From NCBI RefSeq assembly GCF_014648095.1, contig NZ_BMQL01000008.1, positions 62,001 to 126,000 on the forward strand: a DNA stretch of 64,000 bases. The letters are read 5' to 3'. Position 1 is the first letter of the stretch, and every line of letters begins with the position of its first letter. The notes beneath the pieces are model-generated. The model worked only from the letters and a program-made list of their open reading frames with translations, did not search any database and was not told the origin of the DNA. Source of the DNA: Deinococcus ruber (lineage in GTDB: Bacteria; Deinococcota; Deinococci; Deinococcales; Deinococcaceae). Positions 11,213 through 18,775 of the stretch are shown one piece after another. The position numbers and the translations under genes are program-made.

Positions 11213-12819
11213 AACGAAAGACCCTGATGGTGGCCGTTTCTCTCTTGCTCGTCTCGCTGGGTGCCGCGTCTGCTGCCCCAACCCGGGGCGGAAGCATGGT
11301 GGTGTCGTACAAAGACGACGTGACTACCCTTGACCCGGCCATCGGTTACGACCTCCAGAACTGGCCCATAGAGAAGATGCTCTTTGACGGGCTGCTCGAC
11401 TACGCCGTGGGAACCACCCGCCTGGAGCCGCGCCTTGCCGCCTCGATGCCCAAGGTCAGCGCCGACGGCAAGACCTATACCTTTACCCTCCGGCCCGGCG
11501 TCAAATTCCAGAACGGGCGCGAAGTGGTCGCCAGCGACGTGATCTACACCCTGACACGCGTGCTCGACCCCAAGACCAAAAGTCCGGGCCAGAGCTTCTA
11601 TACCAGCATCAGCGGGGCGCAGGCGTTCATAGACGGCAAGGCAAAGACGGTCACAGGTCTGAAAGCCGCCGGGAAGTACGGAGTTACCATTTCACTCGAC
11701 GCGCCGAATGCGGCCTTCCTGAACATCATGGCGATGAACTTCGCCTATGTGGTGCCAAAAGAGGAGGTGGCGAAGGCTGGAGCCGATTTCGGCCATAAGC
11801 CGGTCGGCACCGGCCCCTTTCGGCTGACGAGCTGGCCCAGCGGTCAGCAGCTCGTGTTCGAGCGCAATCCGAATTACTTCTATGCCAACCTGCCGTATCT
11901 CGACAAGGTGACGGTCAAGGTCGGCCTCGATCCCAGCGTGGCCTTTCTGAGCCTGACGCGCGGTGAAGTCGATCTGCTCGGAGACGGCATTCCGCCCGCC
12001 CAGTTCCTACAGGTGGTGCACGATCCCCGCTACAAGGCCAACGTGCTGATGCGGACCAACGTCAACACCTCGTACATTTCGCTGAATACCGGTGTGGGGC
12101 CGCTGAAAGACGTGCGGGTGAGGCAGGCCATCAATATGGCGATCAACAAGACCAAGGTGCTGCGAATCATCAATGGGCGCGGCGAACTGGCAAAAGGCTA
12201 CCTGCCCCCGCTGATGCCCGGCTACGACCCGGCGGCCAGCGGCTACAAGTATGATCCGGCGGCGGCCAGAGCGCTGCTGAAGGCCGCAGGCTATGCGGGC
12301 GGCTTCGACACCACGCTGTACACCACCAGCACCGATCCCAATCCGCGCATCGCCCAGAGTTTGCAGCAGGACCTCGCGGCGGTGGGGATTCGCGCCAGCA
12401 TCAAGAGTCAGGCGCAGAGCACGGTGGTCGAGGCCGCCAGCACCAAAGCCACAGCGCCGATGGTGTGGTCGGGCGGCATGGCCTGGACACAGGATTACCC
12501 CGACCCCAGCGACTTCTACTGGCCGATTCTGAGCTGTAAAAGTGCAGTACAGGGCGGCTGGAACTGGGCCTTCTACTGCGACAAGGCGCTGGACGCCCGC
12601 GCCGAGAAGGCCGATCAGATGGTGGCTCCCGGTCAGAGCGCTGCCCGCCTGAAGGAATACGCCAGCATCTTCGCGGCGCTGAACAAACAGGCGCTGTGGG
12701 TGCCGATTTACCACGAGGTGCGCTACATGATGCGTTCAGACCGATTGGTGGGCGGCCTGGCCGAGCTGGAAGACCCGATTCACAACATCGTCTACGAGCG
12801 CCTGTCGGTGAACAAATGA
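11209..12819 (+). CDS. ABC transporter substrate-binding protein, family 5 (DppA/OppA type)
   Basis: An exported binding protein, 536 aa from ATG 11209 or 541 aa from ATG 11194; both starts have an SD. The signal peptide MKRKTLMVAVSLLLVSLGAASA ends at about residue 22. Family-5 features follow: LDPAIGYDLQNW, FTLRPGVKFQNGREVVASDV, VGTGPFRLTSW and VRQAINMAINK. It feeds the two permeases upstream. The ligand (peptide, amide or other) cannot be read from sequence, but the stop overlaps the formamidase gene by 4 bp, so the cargo may be an amide or a peptide giving one. Confidence 0.9.
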   Translation: MKRKTLMVAVSLLLVSLGAASAAPTRGGSMVVSYKDDVTTLDPAIGYDLQNWPIEKMLFDGLLDYAVGTTRLEPRLAASMPKVSADGKTYTFTLRPGVKFQNGREVVASDVIYTLTRVLDPKTKSPGQSFYTSISGAQAFIDGKAKTVTGLKAAGKYGVTISLDAPNAAFLNIMAMNFAYVVPKEEVAKAGADFGHKPVGTGPFRLTSWPSGQQLVFERNPNYFYANLPYLDKVTVKVGLDPSVAFLSLTRGEVDLLGDGIPPAQFLQVVHDPRYKANVLMRTNVNTSYISLNTGVGPLKDVRVRQAINMAINKTKVLRIINGRGELAKGYLPPLMPGYDPAASGYKYDPAAARALLKAAGYAGGFDTTLYTTSTDPNPRIAQSLQQDLAAVGIRASIKSQAQSTVVEAASTKATAPMVWSGGMAWTQDYPDPSDFYWPILSCKSAVQGGWNWAFYCDKALDARAEKADQMVAPGQSAARLKEYASIFAALNKQALWVPIYHEVRYMMRSDRLVGGLAELEDPIHNIVYERLSVNK

Positions 12820-13781
12820 CCCGCCCCCACATTCACACCATTCACCACCAGCCGATCAGCACTCAACACTATGGCTGGGACAACAGCCTGCCGCCTCAGC
12901 TGCGCGCCGCGCCGGGCGACACGCTCGACTTCGCCATTCAGGATGCCAGCGGAGGGCAGATCAACGAGCACAGCACAGCCGCCGACGTGCTGAATTTCGA
13001 CTTCTCGCGCACCAATCCCGTCAATGGCCCGGTCTATATCGAGGGAGCCGAACCGGGCGACGTGCTGAGCGTCGAAGTGCTGGACTTTCAGGAATCGCCC
13101 GGTTCCGGTTCCTCTTCGGCGTGGGGCTGGACGGGTATCCTGCCGGGCTTTGGCCTGCTGGCCGCCGATTTTCCCAATCCCTGGCTGCACATCAGCCGCT
13201 ATGACCGCGAGAAGGTCGTCTTCACGCCTGAAATCACGCTGCCCACCCGGCCCTTCACCGGTACCATCGGCCTCGCTCCTGCTGAGCCGGGGCTGCATAG
13301 CGTGGTGCCGCCGCGCAGAGTGGGAGGCAACCTCGACATTCACGACCTGACGCGTGGGGCGAAACTGTATCTGCCGGTCGAGGTGCCCGGAGCACTGTTC
13401 AGCGTGGGCGATACGCACGCCTGCCAGGGCGACGGCGAGGTGTGCGGAACTGCCGTCGAAACAGCCATGAACGTGCAGCTGAAATTCGGTCTGCTGAAGG
13501 GAGCCAACTATTCCGCGCCGCGCTTCGAGCTGCCCGGCAGCAGCGTGGCGACAGTCGGCAGTAAGGGGTATTACGCGACCACCGGGCTGGGGCCAGACCT
13601 GTATGTGGCCGCCCAGGACGCCATCCGTGCCATGATCGACCATCTTGGCCGCGAATACCGCCTTGACGCGCCGCTGGCCTACGCCCTGTGCAGCGTGGCC
13701 GTCGATCTGAAAATCAGTGAAATCGTGGACGCGCCCAACTGGGTGGTGAGCGCCTACCTGCCCAGAGGAATTTTCGGGTAA
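12816..13781 (+). CDS. acetamidase/formamidase family amidohydrolase
   Basis: A 321-aa cytoplasmic enzyme starting in an ATGA overlap with the binding protein. It has FmdA/AmdA features: an N-terminal HIHTIHHQP, FDFSRTNPVNGPVYIEGAEPGD, an LHSVVPPRRVGGNLDIHDL region, and the metal/active-site region VGDTHACQGDGEVCGTAVE around residues 196-214. Enzymes of this family release ammonia and formate or acetate from short amides. Formamide is the co-product of HutG in this window, so the gene may complete histidine-nitrogen recovery; this is inference. A terminator hairpin lies 170 bp downstream. Confidence 0.88.
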   Translation: MTRPHIHTIHHQPISTQHYGWDNSLPPQLRAAPGDTLDFAIQDASGGQINEHSTAADVLNFDFSRTNPVNGPVYIEGAEPGDVLSVEVLDFQESPGSGSSSAWGWTGILPGFGLLAADFPNPWLHISRYDREKVVFTPEITLPTRPFTGTIGLAPAEPGLHSVVPPRRVGGNLDIHDLTRGAKLYLPVEVPGALFSVGDTHACQGDGEVCGTAVETAMNVQLKFGLLKGANYSAPRFELPGSSVATVGSKGYYATTGLGPDLYVAAQDAIRAMIDHLGREYRLDAPLAYALCSVAVDLKISEIVDAPNWVVSAYLPRGIFG

Positions 13782-13797
13782 AACCGATTTCAGGTGA

Positions 13798-13928
13798 TAC
13801 GGATTCCGGTTGAACAGGTATGGAATACCTGCGAAACCCGACCAGCGGGAGTAGGAAAAGGACGGATTCCAGAATGGAGTTATCCTCCGGGGGGTTTCCG
13901 GAGGATAACTGAATGGCCGGAATCCGTA
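13798..13928. repeat. short dispersed-repeat-like element with inverted ends
   Basis: A 131-bp stretch is bounded by TACGGATTCCGG (13798-13809) and its exact inverse CCGGAATCCGTA (13917-13928). Inside is a perfect 12-bp hairpin (13879-13890 with 13898-13909), and two further ACGGATTCC/ACGGGATTCC-like copies lie within or just beyond it. It encodes no protein. Deinococcus genomes are known to carry such small non-coding repeats in intergenic regions; assignment to a specific family would need a search. Confidence 0.7.
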
Positions 13929-13952
13929 CGATACGGGATTCCTGCTGAATTC

Positions 13953-13983
13953 AACCCATGTCGGCGCTGTTCCGACATGGGTT
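13953..13983. terminator. bidirectional terminator, formamidase / isoaspartyl peptidase
   Basis: A perfect 12-bp stem (13953-13964 with 13972-13983) has a 7-nt loop; on the plus strand a T run continues after the stem. It sits between the convergent formamidase and asparaginase-type genes. Confidence 0.75.
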
Positions 13984-14005
13984 TTCATCGGTATTCTCTC
14001 CCGCT

Positions 14006-14935
14006 TCAGTCCTCGTGGACGGCGACAAACACGCCACTTTCAGTCATCCAGCCCCGGTACATGCCCTCGGTGTTGAAGGGAAGCGCCACGTTGCCCAGAT
14101 GATCGACGGCACACAGACCCGCTCCGCCGCCCATCGCCGTCATGTCACCGTGAATCATCGCGTCGGCGGCGTGCTGGAGGGTCGCGCCCGTGTACAGCAT
14201 GCGGGCGTGTATTTCGTGGCCCAGGGCGCGGCGAATGAACAGCTCGCCCTTGCCGGTGCCCGAGACTGCACACGTCCGGTCGTCGGCCCAGGTACCCGCT
14301 CCGATGATGGGGGTGTCACCGATGCGGCCTACCGGTTTGGCTGTATAGCCCCCGGTCGAGGTGGCAGCCGCCAGATGGCCGTGCATGTCGAGCGCCGCTG
14401 CCCCGACGGTGCCGTGTTTGTCGCGTTCGGGGGCGGCTTGCAGCGTCCCTTCCTGCTCCCTTTCCAGCATGCGGGCCAGCGCCTCTCGGCGGGAGGGCGT
14501 CGAGAACCAGCTGTTTTCGACCAGTTCGAGGCCGTGTGCCTGTGCCCAGGCGTCGGCTGCCTCCCCGATCAGCAGGAGCGGGTCAGATACCTCGGCCAGC
14601 AGGCGGGCTGTGCGAACCGGACTTCTGAGCTGTCTGGCTCCGGCAACGGCTCCGGCCCGGCCCTCAGTTCCTTCCATCACCGAGGAGTCGAGTTCGTGAA
14701 CGCCTGCACGGTTGAAAGCAGCTCCATGCCCGGCATTGAACACCGGATCGTCTTCCATGACCGCTACAGCCTCGGTCACGGCATCGATGGCCGCGCCTCC
14801 TGCCTTCAGGACAGCGAAGCCCGCGTTCAGGGCGCGTTTCAGGGCGTCGCGGGCGGCACGGTCTGTTTCGGGAGTCAATTCGGCCTTCGGAATTGCGCCG
14901 CAGCCGCCATGAATGGCCAGTACAGGAGTAGTCAC
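14006..14935 (-). CDS. isoaspartyl peptidase / plant-type L-asparaginase (Ntn hydrolase)
   Basis: A 309-aa precursor of the asparaginase-2 family, which cleaves itself to expose a threonine nucleophile and then hydrolyses beta-aspartyl dipeptides and often asparagine. The N-terminal AIHGGCGAIP, the FNAGHGAAF loop and the cleavage site HGTVGAA with catalytic Thr176 are all present, followed by LAAATSTGG (Thr192-Gly196). It is divergent from the SDR gene at 15009. With a peptide-type importer nearby it would help recover nitrogen from damaged or imported peptides. Confidence 0.93.
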   Translation of the reverse strand: MTTPVLAIHGGCGAIPKAELTPETDRAARDALKRALNAGFAVLKAGGAAIDAVTEAVAVMEDDPVFNAGHGAAFNRAGVHELDSSVMEGTEGRAGAVAGARQLRSPVRTARLLAEVSDPLLLIGEAADAWAQAHGLELVENSWFSTPSRREALARMLEREQEGTLQAAPERDKHGTVGAAALDMHGHLAAATSTGGYTAKPVGRIGDTPIIGAGTWADDRTCAVSGTGKGELFIRRALGHEIHARMLYTGATLQHAADAMIHGDMTAMGGGAGLCAVDHLGNVALPFNTEGMYRGWMTESGVFVAVHED

Positions 14936-15008
14936 AGGGAGACCTCACAGAGAAGGGAGAGAGGACAGCACAGGGAAGAGGGCAGTCAGACTCGCTACAG
15001 TGATCAGT

Positions 15009-15863
15009 ATGACGACCACAGATCATCGGGACGGCACCGAAGCTATTTTGCCCGCTCAGGCGCATCAGGGGGCTTCATTAAGAGGACGTGTGGTTGTCGT
15101 TACCGGAGCAGCGAGCGGCATCGGAAGGGCCACGGCGCTGGCCGCCGGAGCAGCAGGTGCGTATGTGGTCGTGGCCGATCTGCCGCAGACAGACGGAGAG
15201 AGCACGGCGGCCAATCTCCGCGATGCGGGCGCAGAGGCGATCTTCGTGCCGTGTGACGTTTCGGACGCCGTGCAGGTGCAGGCGCTGATGCAGGCCACCG
15301 CCGAGCGTTTCGGACGCCTCGACGTGCTGGTGAACAATGCCGGTATTTCGGGCCAGGGCGTACGCCTGCATGAAGTGGAACCGGACGACTGGGAACAGGT
15401 GATGGGCGTGAATCTGCGCGGGCCGTTTCTGTGCGCGAAATATGCCCTGCCGTACCTGATGGCTGCCGGGGGAGGAGCCATCGTAAATGTCGCCTCGACC
15501 TACGGGCTGATCGGTGCGCCGCTGTCGGCGGCCTACTGCGCCTCGAAGGGCGGCCTGATCAATCTGACGCGTCAGCTGGCGGTGGATTACGGCAGAGACG
15601 GTATCCGGGTCAATGCCGTGTGTCCGGGCTACATCGATACCGATATGGGCGGGCACCGCAGCCGTCTGGACCCGGTTGCCCGCGAGGCGGCCCAGGCGCG
15701 GCGCGAGGCCAATGCAGCGCGGCAGCCTCTGGGGCGGCAGGCGCAGCCGGAAGAGGTGGCGCGGGTGGTGGTGTTTCTGGCGTCGCAGGAAGCGTCGTTT
15801 ATGACCGGCTCGGTAGTGACGGTCGATGGAGGCTGCACCACCACCTTCAATTACGCCCTGTGA
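15009..15863 (+). CDS. SDR-family oxidoreductase
   Basis: Classical short-chain dehydrogenase/reductase, 284 aa from ATG 15009. It has the cofactor motif TGAASGIG (residues 32-39), NNAG (109-112), Ser163 and the catalytic Tyr176-Lys180 pair in YCASK, then PGYIDTDM and the C-terminal TGSVVTVDGG. An acidic residue at the end of beta-2 (ADLPQTDG) suggests NAD(H) preference. About 20 residues precede the fold. The substrate is unknown. No good SD is visible, so the mRNA may be leaderless. It shares the family, not close identity, with the SDR at 26172. Confidence 0.88.
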   Translation: MTTTDHRDGTEAILPAQAHQGASLRGRVVVVTGAASGIGRATALAAGAAGAYVVVADLPQTDGESTAANLRDAGAEAIFVPCDVSDAVQVQALMQATAERFGRLDVLVNNAGISGQGVRLHEVEPDDWEQVMGVNLRGPFLCAKYALPYLMAAGGGAIVNVASTYGLIGAPLSAAYCASKGGLINLTRQLAVDYGRDGIRVNAVCPGYIDTDMGGHRSRLDPVAREAAQARREANAARQPLGRQAQPEEVARVVVFLASQEASFMTGSVVTVDGGCTTTFNYAL

Positions 15864-15931
15864 TGTGACGTTGCGTTGAGCGGCTACGCCCATCAGCCTG
15901 CTTCTTGAAAACTCTTCGGAATCGGCAGACG

Positions 15932-15980
15932 CAGACCGAATTCAGAGCGTCGTCATTGGCGCTGCTCTGAATTCGGTCTG
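15932..15980. terminator. bidirectional terminator, SDR / ferric-reductase-like gene
   Basis: A perfect 17-bp stem (15932-15948 with 15964-15980) with a 15-nt loop lies between two convergent genes. Confidence 0.8.
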
Positions 15981-15996
15981 ATGGGTTGGTGTGCTT

Positions 15997-16635
15997 TCAG
16001 CGGCGTGCCAGCGTAAATAGCCGCACTGCCAGCGCCGTGCCCACCGCGATACTGCCCAGGATGTAGGTCGGATCGATGCTGCCGTGTCCGAGCCAGACAC
16101 CGTGCAGCGTCGTCGCCACGAAGGTCGGATACGCCAGCAGATGCAGCGCCCGCGCCGCTCTGATGCCGATGCGGCCTCGCAGCAGCCACGTCACGTACAC
16201 CAGCAGCATGCCCCACAGCCCCAGGGTGCCCATCGCCATTGCCAGCGTGCGGTCGGGGGCCAGTCCGGGTACGATCACCTGTAAGGCGCTCAGGGCGTCG
16301 TGGCCGACGGTGGCGAACAGGCCGTGAATCATGCCGACAACCAGTGCGAAGCCCGAAATGATGCCGTGCCAGCCGGTTTTGATGCCCGCCGTCAGCCACT
16401 GGGGCAGAAACCGCGTGCCGATCAGGGGGCCGAGCGTGGCCGCGAGAACCAGCAGCACGTAAGAGAATGTGCCCGTCTGGGTCAGCAGCACCTGGGGCCA
16501 TGCCTGCGACAGCGTGCCCTGCCAGGACAGCACCCACGCGAGCAGCACCAGACCCAGCAGCAGCGCGGTGACGACCATATTCAGGGGTGTGGTGCGGGGA
16601 GCCTTGGTGGAAATAGTGGCGGCGGTCTGGGTCAT
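15997..16635 (-). CDS. ferric-reductase-like transmembrane protein
   Basis: The protein (212 aa from ATG 16635, SD AGGAAC) has about six membrane helices. Histidines lie in or beside them at GWHGIISG, GMIHGLF, ALHLLAYPTF and TTLHGVWLGHG, the pattern expected of a heme-binding ferric-reductase-like domain. It lacks FAD and NAD domains, so it resembles the membrane cytochrome subunit of MsrQ-type or related systems that needs a partner. Its start overlaps the stop of the small upstream gene by 4 bp, so the two are probably made together. The first half of the longer open frame upstream is not part of the gene. Confidence 0.75.
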   Translation of the reverse strand: MTQTAATISTKAPRTTPLNMVVTALLLGLVLLAWVLSWQGTLSQAWPQVLLTQTGTFSYVLLVLAATLGPLIGTRFLPQWLTAGIKTGWHGIISGFALVVGMIHGLFATVGHDALSALQVIVPGLAPDRTLAMAMGTLGLWGMLLVYVTWLLRGRIGIRAARALHLLAYPTFVATTLHGVWLGHGSIDPTYILGSIAVGTALAVRLFTLARR

Positions 16636-16895
16636 GGCTGGGTTCCTGTGGTCTGGGCCGTGCTGGGCAAAGTGGGACTGGGCTGGGCAGCTGGAAGAGG
16701 CGTCTGGGTGGAAGACAGATGAAATCCGGCGGGTTGCCCGTGACCTGCTCCACCGGTCAGCACCTGGGTGGCGGAGTAGCCGAGCATTCCGGTACTGAGC
16801 AGCAGAAGAAGCAGGGTGGCGCGGGCCGGATGAAAGCGCCGGACAGTGCGTGTTGACCGGGCTGGAACTTCGGTACGAAACGGGGTTGTGGTCAT
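16632..16895 (-). CDS. small single-span membrane protein coupled to the ferric-reductase-like gene
   Basis: An 87-aa protein from ATG 16895, behind a good SD (GGAGGCG). A basic N-terminus precedes one hydrophobic helix (ATLLLLLLSTGMLGYSA, about residues 29-45), followed by a Pro/Thr/Gln-rich tail of about 40 residues outside the membrane. It resembles no family I can name. The ATGA overlap with the next gene and the same orientation suggest it accompanies the heme membrane protein. Confidence 0.65.
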   Translation of the reverse strand: MTTTPFRTEVPARSTRTVRRFHPARATLLLLLLSTGMLGYSATQVLTGGAGHGQPAGFHLSSTQTPLPAAQPSPTLPSTAQTTGTQP

Positions 16896-17088
16896 CTTCG
16901 CCTCCAGGCTGGGCCGCAGGATCGTCCTGGGCAGCCTCGCAACGCCGTCTGCTCTGCGTTGACCTGGGGTGAGTATGAGTGCCGCCGATGGATGCCCGTC
17001 GCAGCATCCATGCACGAATGATGAAGAAATCTCCAGCATTTTTTGTAGACGGGAAGCTGCACATCTGCGGCGCACCTATCATGGAGGT

Positions 17089-18225
17089 ATGCCCACCACT
17101 GCCTTGCCGCTGGTCGATTCAGGGTTGTTTCTTGCCGTGCAGCAGGCAGCCCCCCTGACTGAACAGGATGGACAGCTCAGCGGCGCTCTGACCGCGCAGC
17201 TCAGGGACGCTGGCGTTTTCCGGATGCTGGTACCCGCCGCGCTGGGTGGCCTTCAGACACCGCTTCCACAGGCGCTCGCGGTAATCGAGCATCTGTCGGC
17301 AGCCGATGGCAGCGCTGGATGGCTGGCCTCCATCGGCGTCCTGTCCAACGCCCTGTCTGCGTGGATGTCGCCAAACTTTGCTCAGCGCCTTTTTCAGGAT
17401 GACCCCGGCGTGATTCTGGGAGGCAGCGCCCTTCCCGGCGGGCGGGCAGAACCGGTCGCGGGCGGCTACCGCGTGAGTGGTCAGTGGTCGTTTGCCAGCG
17501 GCTGCAAGCATGCCGGGTGGCTGTTCGCGCTGTGCCTGACTCCGGAGGGCCTGCCCGTTCTGGCAACCCTGCCTGCCGCCGCCTGCCAGATTCTTCCCAA
17601 CTGGCAGACCCTGGGACTGCGCGGCACTGGCAGCCATGATTTCGCTGTTCACGAGCAGTTCGTTCCCGAAGAACAGACCTTCATGCCGTTCGGGCAGGCT
17701 CCCAGGCAACCAGACGTGCTGTACCGGCTGGGCGTCGATGCGCTGTTTTCGCTGACGGTGGCCCCGGTGCCGCTGGGAATCGCACAGGCCGCCCTCGACG
17801 AAACCCGGCATCTGCTGAAGACCAAGGCTGCGCGGGGCGGCGGCGTGCTGTCGGCTCATCCGGTGGTGCAGGAGAAATATGCCGAGGCGACCGGGCTGTA
17901 TCTGGCGGCCCGCGCCTTCGTGGTGCAGGTGGCGCAGCAGTTCTGCGAGGCTGTGCAGCAGGGCCACCTGTTGTCGGCAGAGCAGCGGGCGCAGGCCACG
18001 CTGGCGGCCCGTCATGCAGCGACTGTCAGCGTCCGGGTGGTCGAGACGATGCTCGATCTGGCGGGCACCAGCGCCATTCGGCAGGGCGCGAGGCTCGAAC
18101 GTCAGTCCCGCGACGTGAGCACGGCAGCGCGGCATGTGCGCTTCAACTGGTCGATGGAGATGCTGGCGGGTCAGACGCTGTTGATGGGTGCTCCGGCCCT
18201 GCCCAGACGACAGACAGACGAGTGA
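17089..18225 (+). CDS. acyl-CoA-dehydrogenase-fold flavin monooxygenase/dehydrogenase
   Basis: A 378-aa protein of the acyl-CoA dehydrogenase superfamily, most like the branch that includes flavin-dependent monooxygenases of the DszC/SfnC/HpaB-like type. Visible are the N-terminal helical part (LRDAGVFRMLVPAALGG), the flavin-proximal VSGQWSFASGCKHAGW and WQTLGLRGTGSHDF stretches, and the C-terminal helices ending in DVSTAARHVRFNW. Oxygenase members need reduced flavin from a separate reductase, which is not adjacent. ATG 17089 is only 1 nt after GGAGG, too close for a normal SD, so the start may be used on a leaderless mRNA. The substrate is unknown. Confidence 0.75.
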   Translation: MPTTALPLVDSGLFLAVQQAAPLTEQDGQLSGALTAQLRDAGVFRMLVPAALGGLQTPLPQALAVIEHLSAADGSAGWLASIGVLSNALSAWMSPNFAQRLFQDDPGVILGGSALPGGRAEPVAGGYRVSGQWSFASGCKHAGWLFALCLTPEGLPVLATLPAAACQILPNWQTLGLRGTGSHDFAVHEQFVPEEQTFMPFGQAPRQPDVLYRLGVDALFSLTVAPVPLGIAQAALDETRHLLKTKAARGGGVLSAHPVVQEKYAEATGLYLAARAFVVQVAQQFCEAVQQGHLLSAEQRAQATLAARHAATVSVRVVETMLDLAGTSAIRQGARLERQSRDVSTAARHVRFNWSMEMLAGQTLLMGAPALPRRQTDE

Positions 18226-18265
18226 ACGGAGGTTTCCGGAGCATGCCCGCCAGCCCTGACCCGAC

Positions 18266-18775
18266 CTAGTGAAGTCGCAACAGGGCACGTCTGGTCAGGC
18301 TCTGCATACTCCGATCGTTGATGCTGTTGGCCGCCGGTTCGTTGGCGAGCGCCAGCAGCAGAATGATGCTGTTGCCCCGCCGCACCAGGACCGTGCCGAT
18401 ATCTGCCGTGACAGTATTTTTGCCGACGGTGGTGCTGGCTTTGCTGCTGTTCCCCACCGCTTCGTCACCCAGGCCAGCAATGGTCTTGAGGCCCTTGAAC
18501 CCCCCATTATCGTCGCCACCGCTCTGGGTAAAGGCCAGCAGCGTTTTGCCCTGAAGAAATTTCTGGGCAGGCGTGATGATGCTGACCTGAAGGGCTCCGC
18601 CCTCGAAATCGAAGTTGCAACTCGGAAAGTCCTGATTGGTGGCGGTCGAGGCAGTCACAGTCGAGGTACCCAGTGCGGCAGCCACTTCGTTGGGCGACAG
18701 CAGCTTGCAGGGGTCGCTTTTGGCGGCGGCGACAGACGACACGGCGAGTGCGGACAGCAGCAGCAGATTTTTCAT
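18266..18775 (-). CDS. small exported protein, DUF3558-like
   Basis: A 169-aa protein with a signal peptide (MKNLLLLSALAVSSVAAA) followed by DPCKLLSPNEVAAALGT and a second cysteine in FPSCNFDF. This DPC...L...EV...LG plus later Cys pattern is typical of DUF3558-like exported proteins of unknown function. It starts in a 4-bp overlap with the end of the 611-residue protein gene and is last in a minus-strand run that begins with the giant regulator at 25827. Confidence 0.75.
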   Translation of the reverse strand: MKNLLLLSALAVSSVAAAKSDPCKLLSPNEVAAALGTSTVTASTATNQDFPSCNFDFEGGALQVSIITPAQKFLQGKTLLAFTQSGGDDNGGFKGLKTIAGLGDEAVGNSSKASTTVGKNTVTADIGTVLVRRGNSIILLLALANEPAANSINDRSMQSLTRRALLRLH

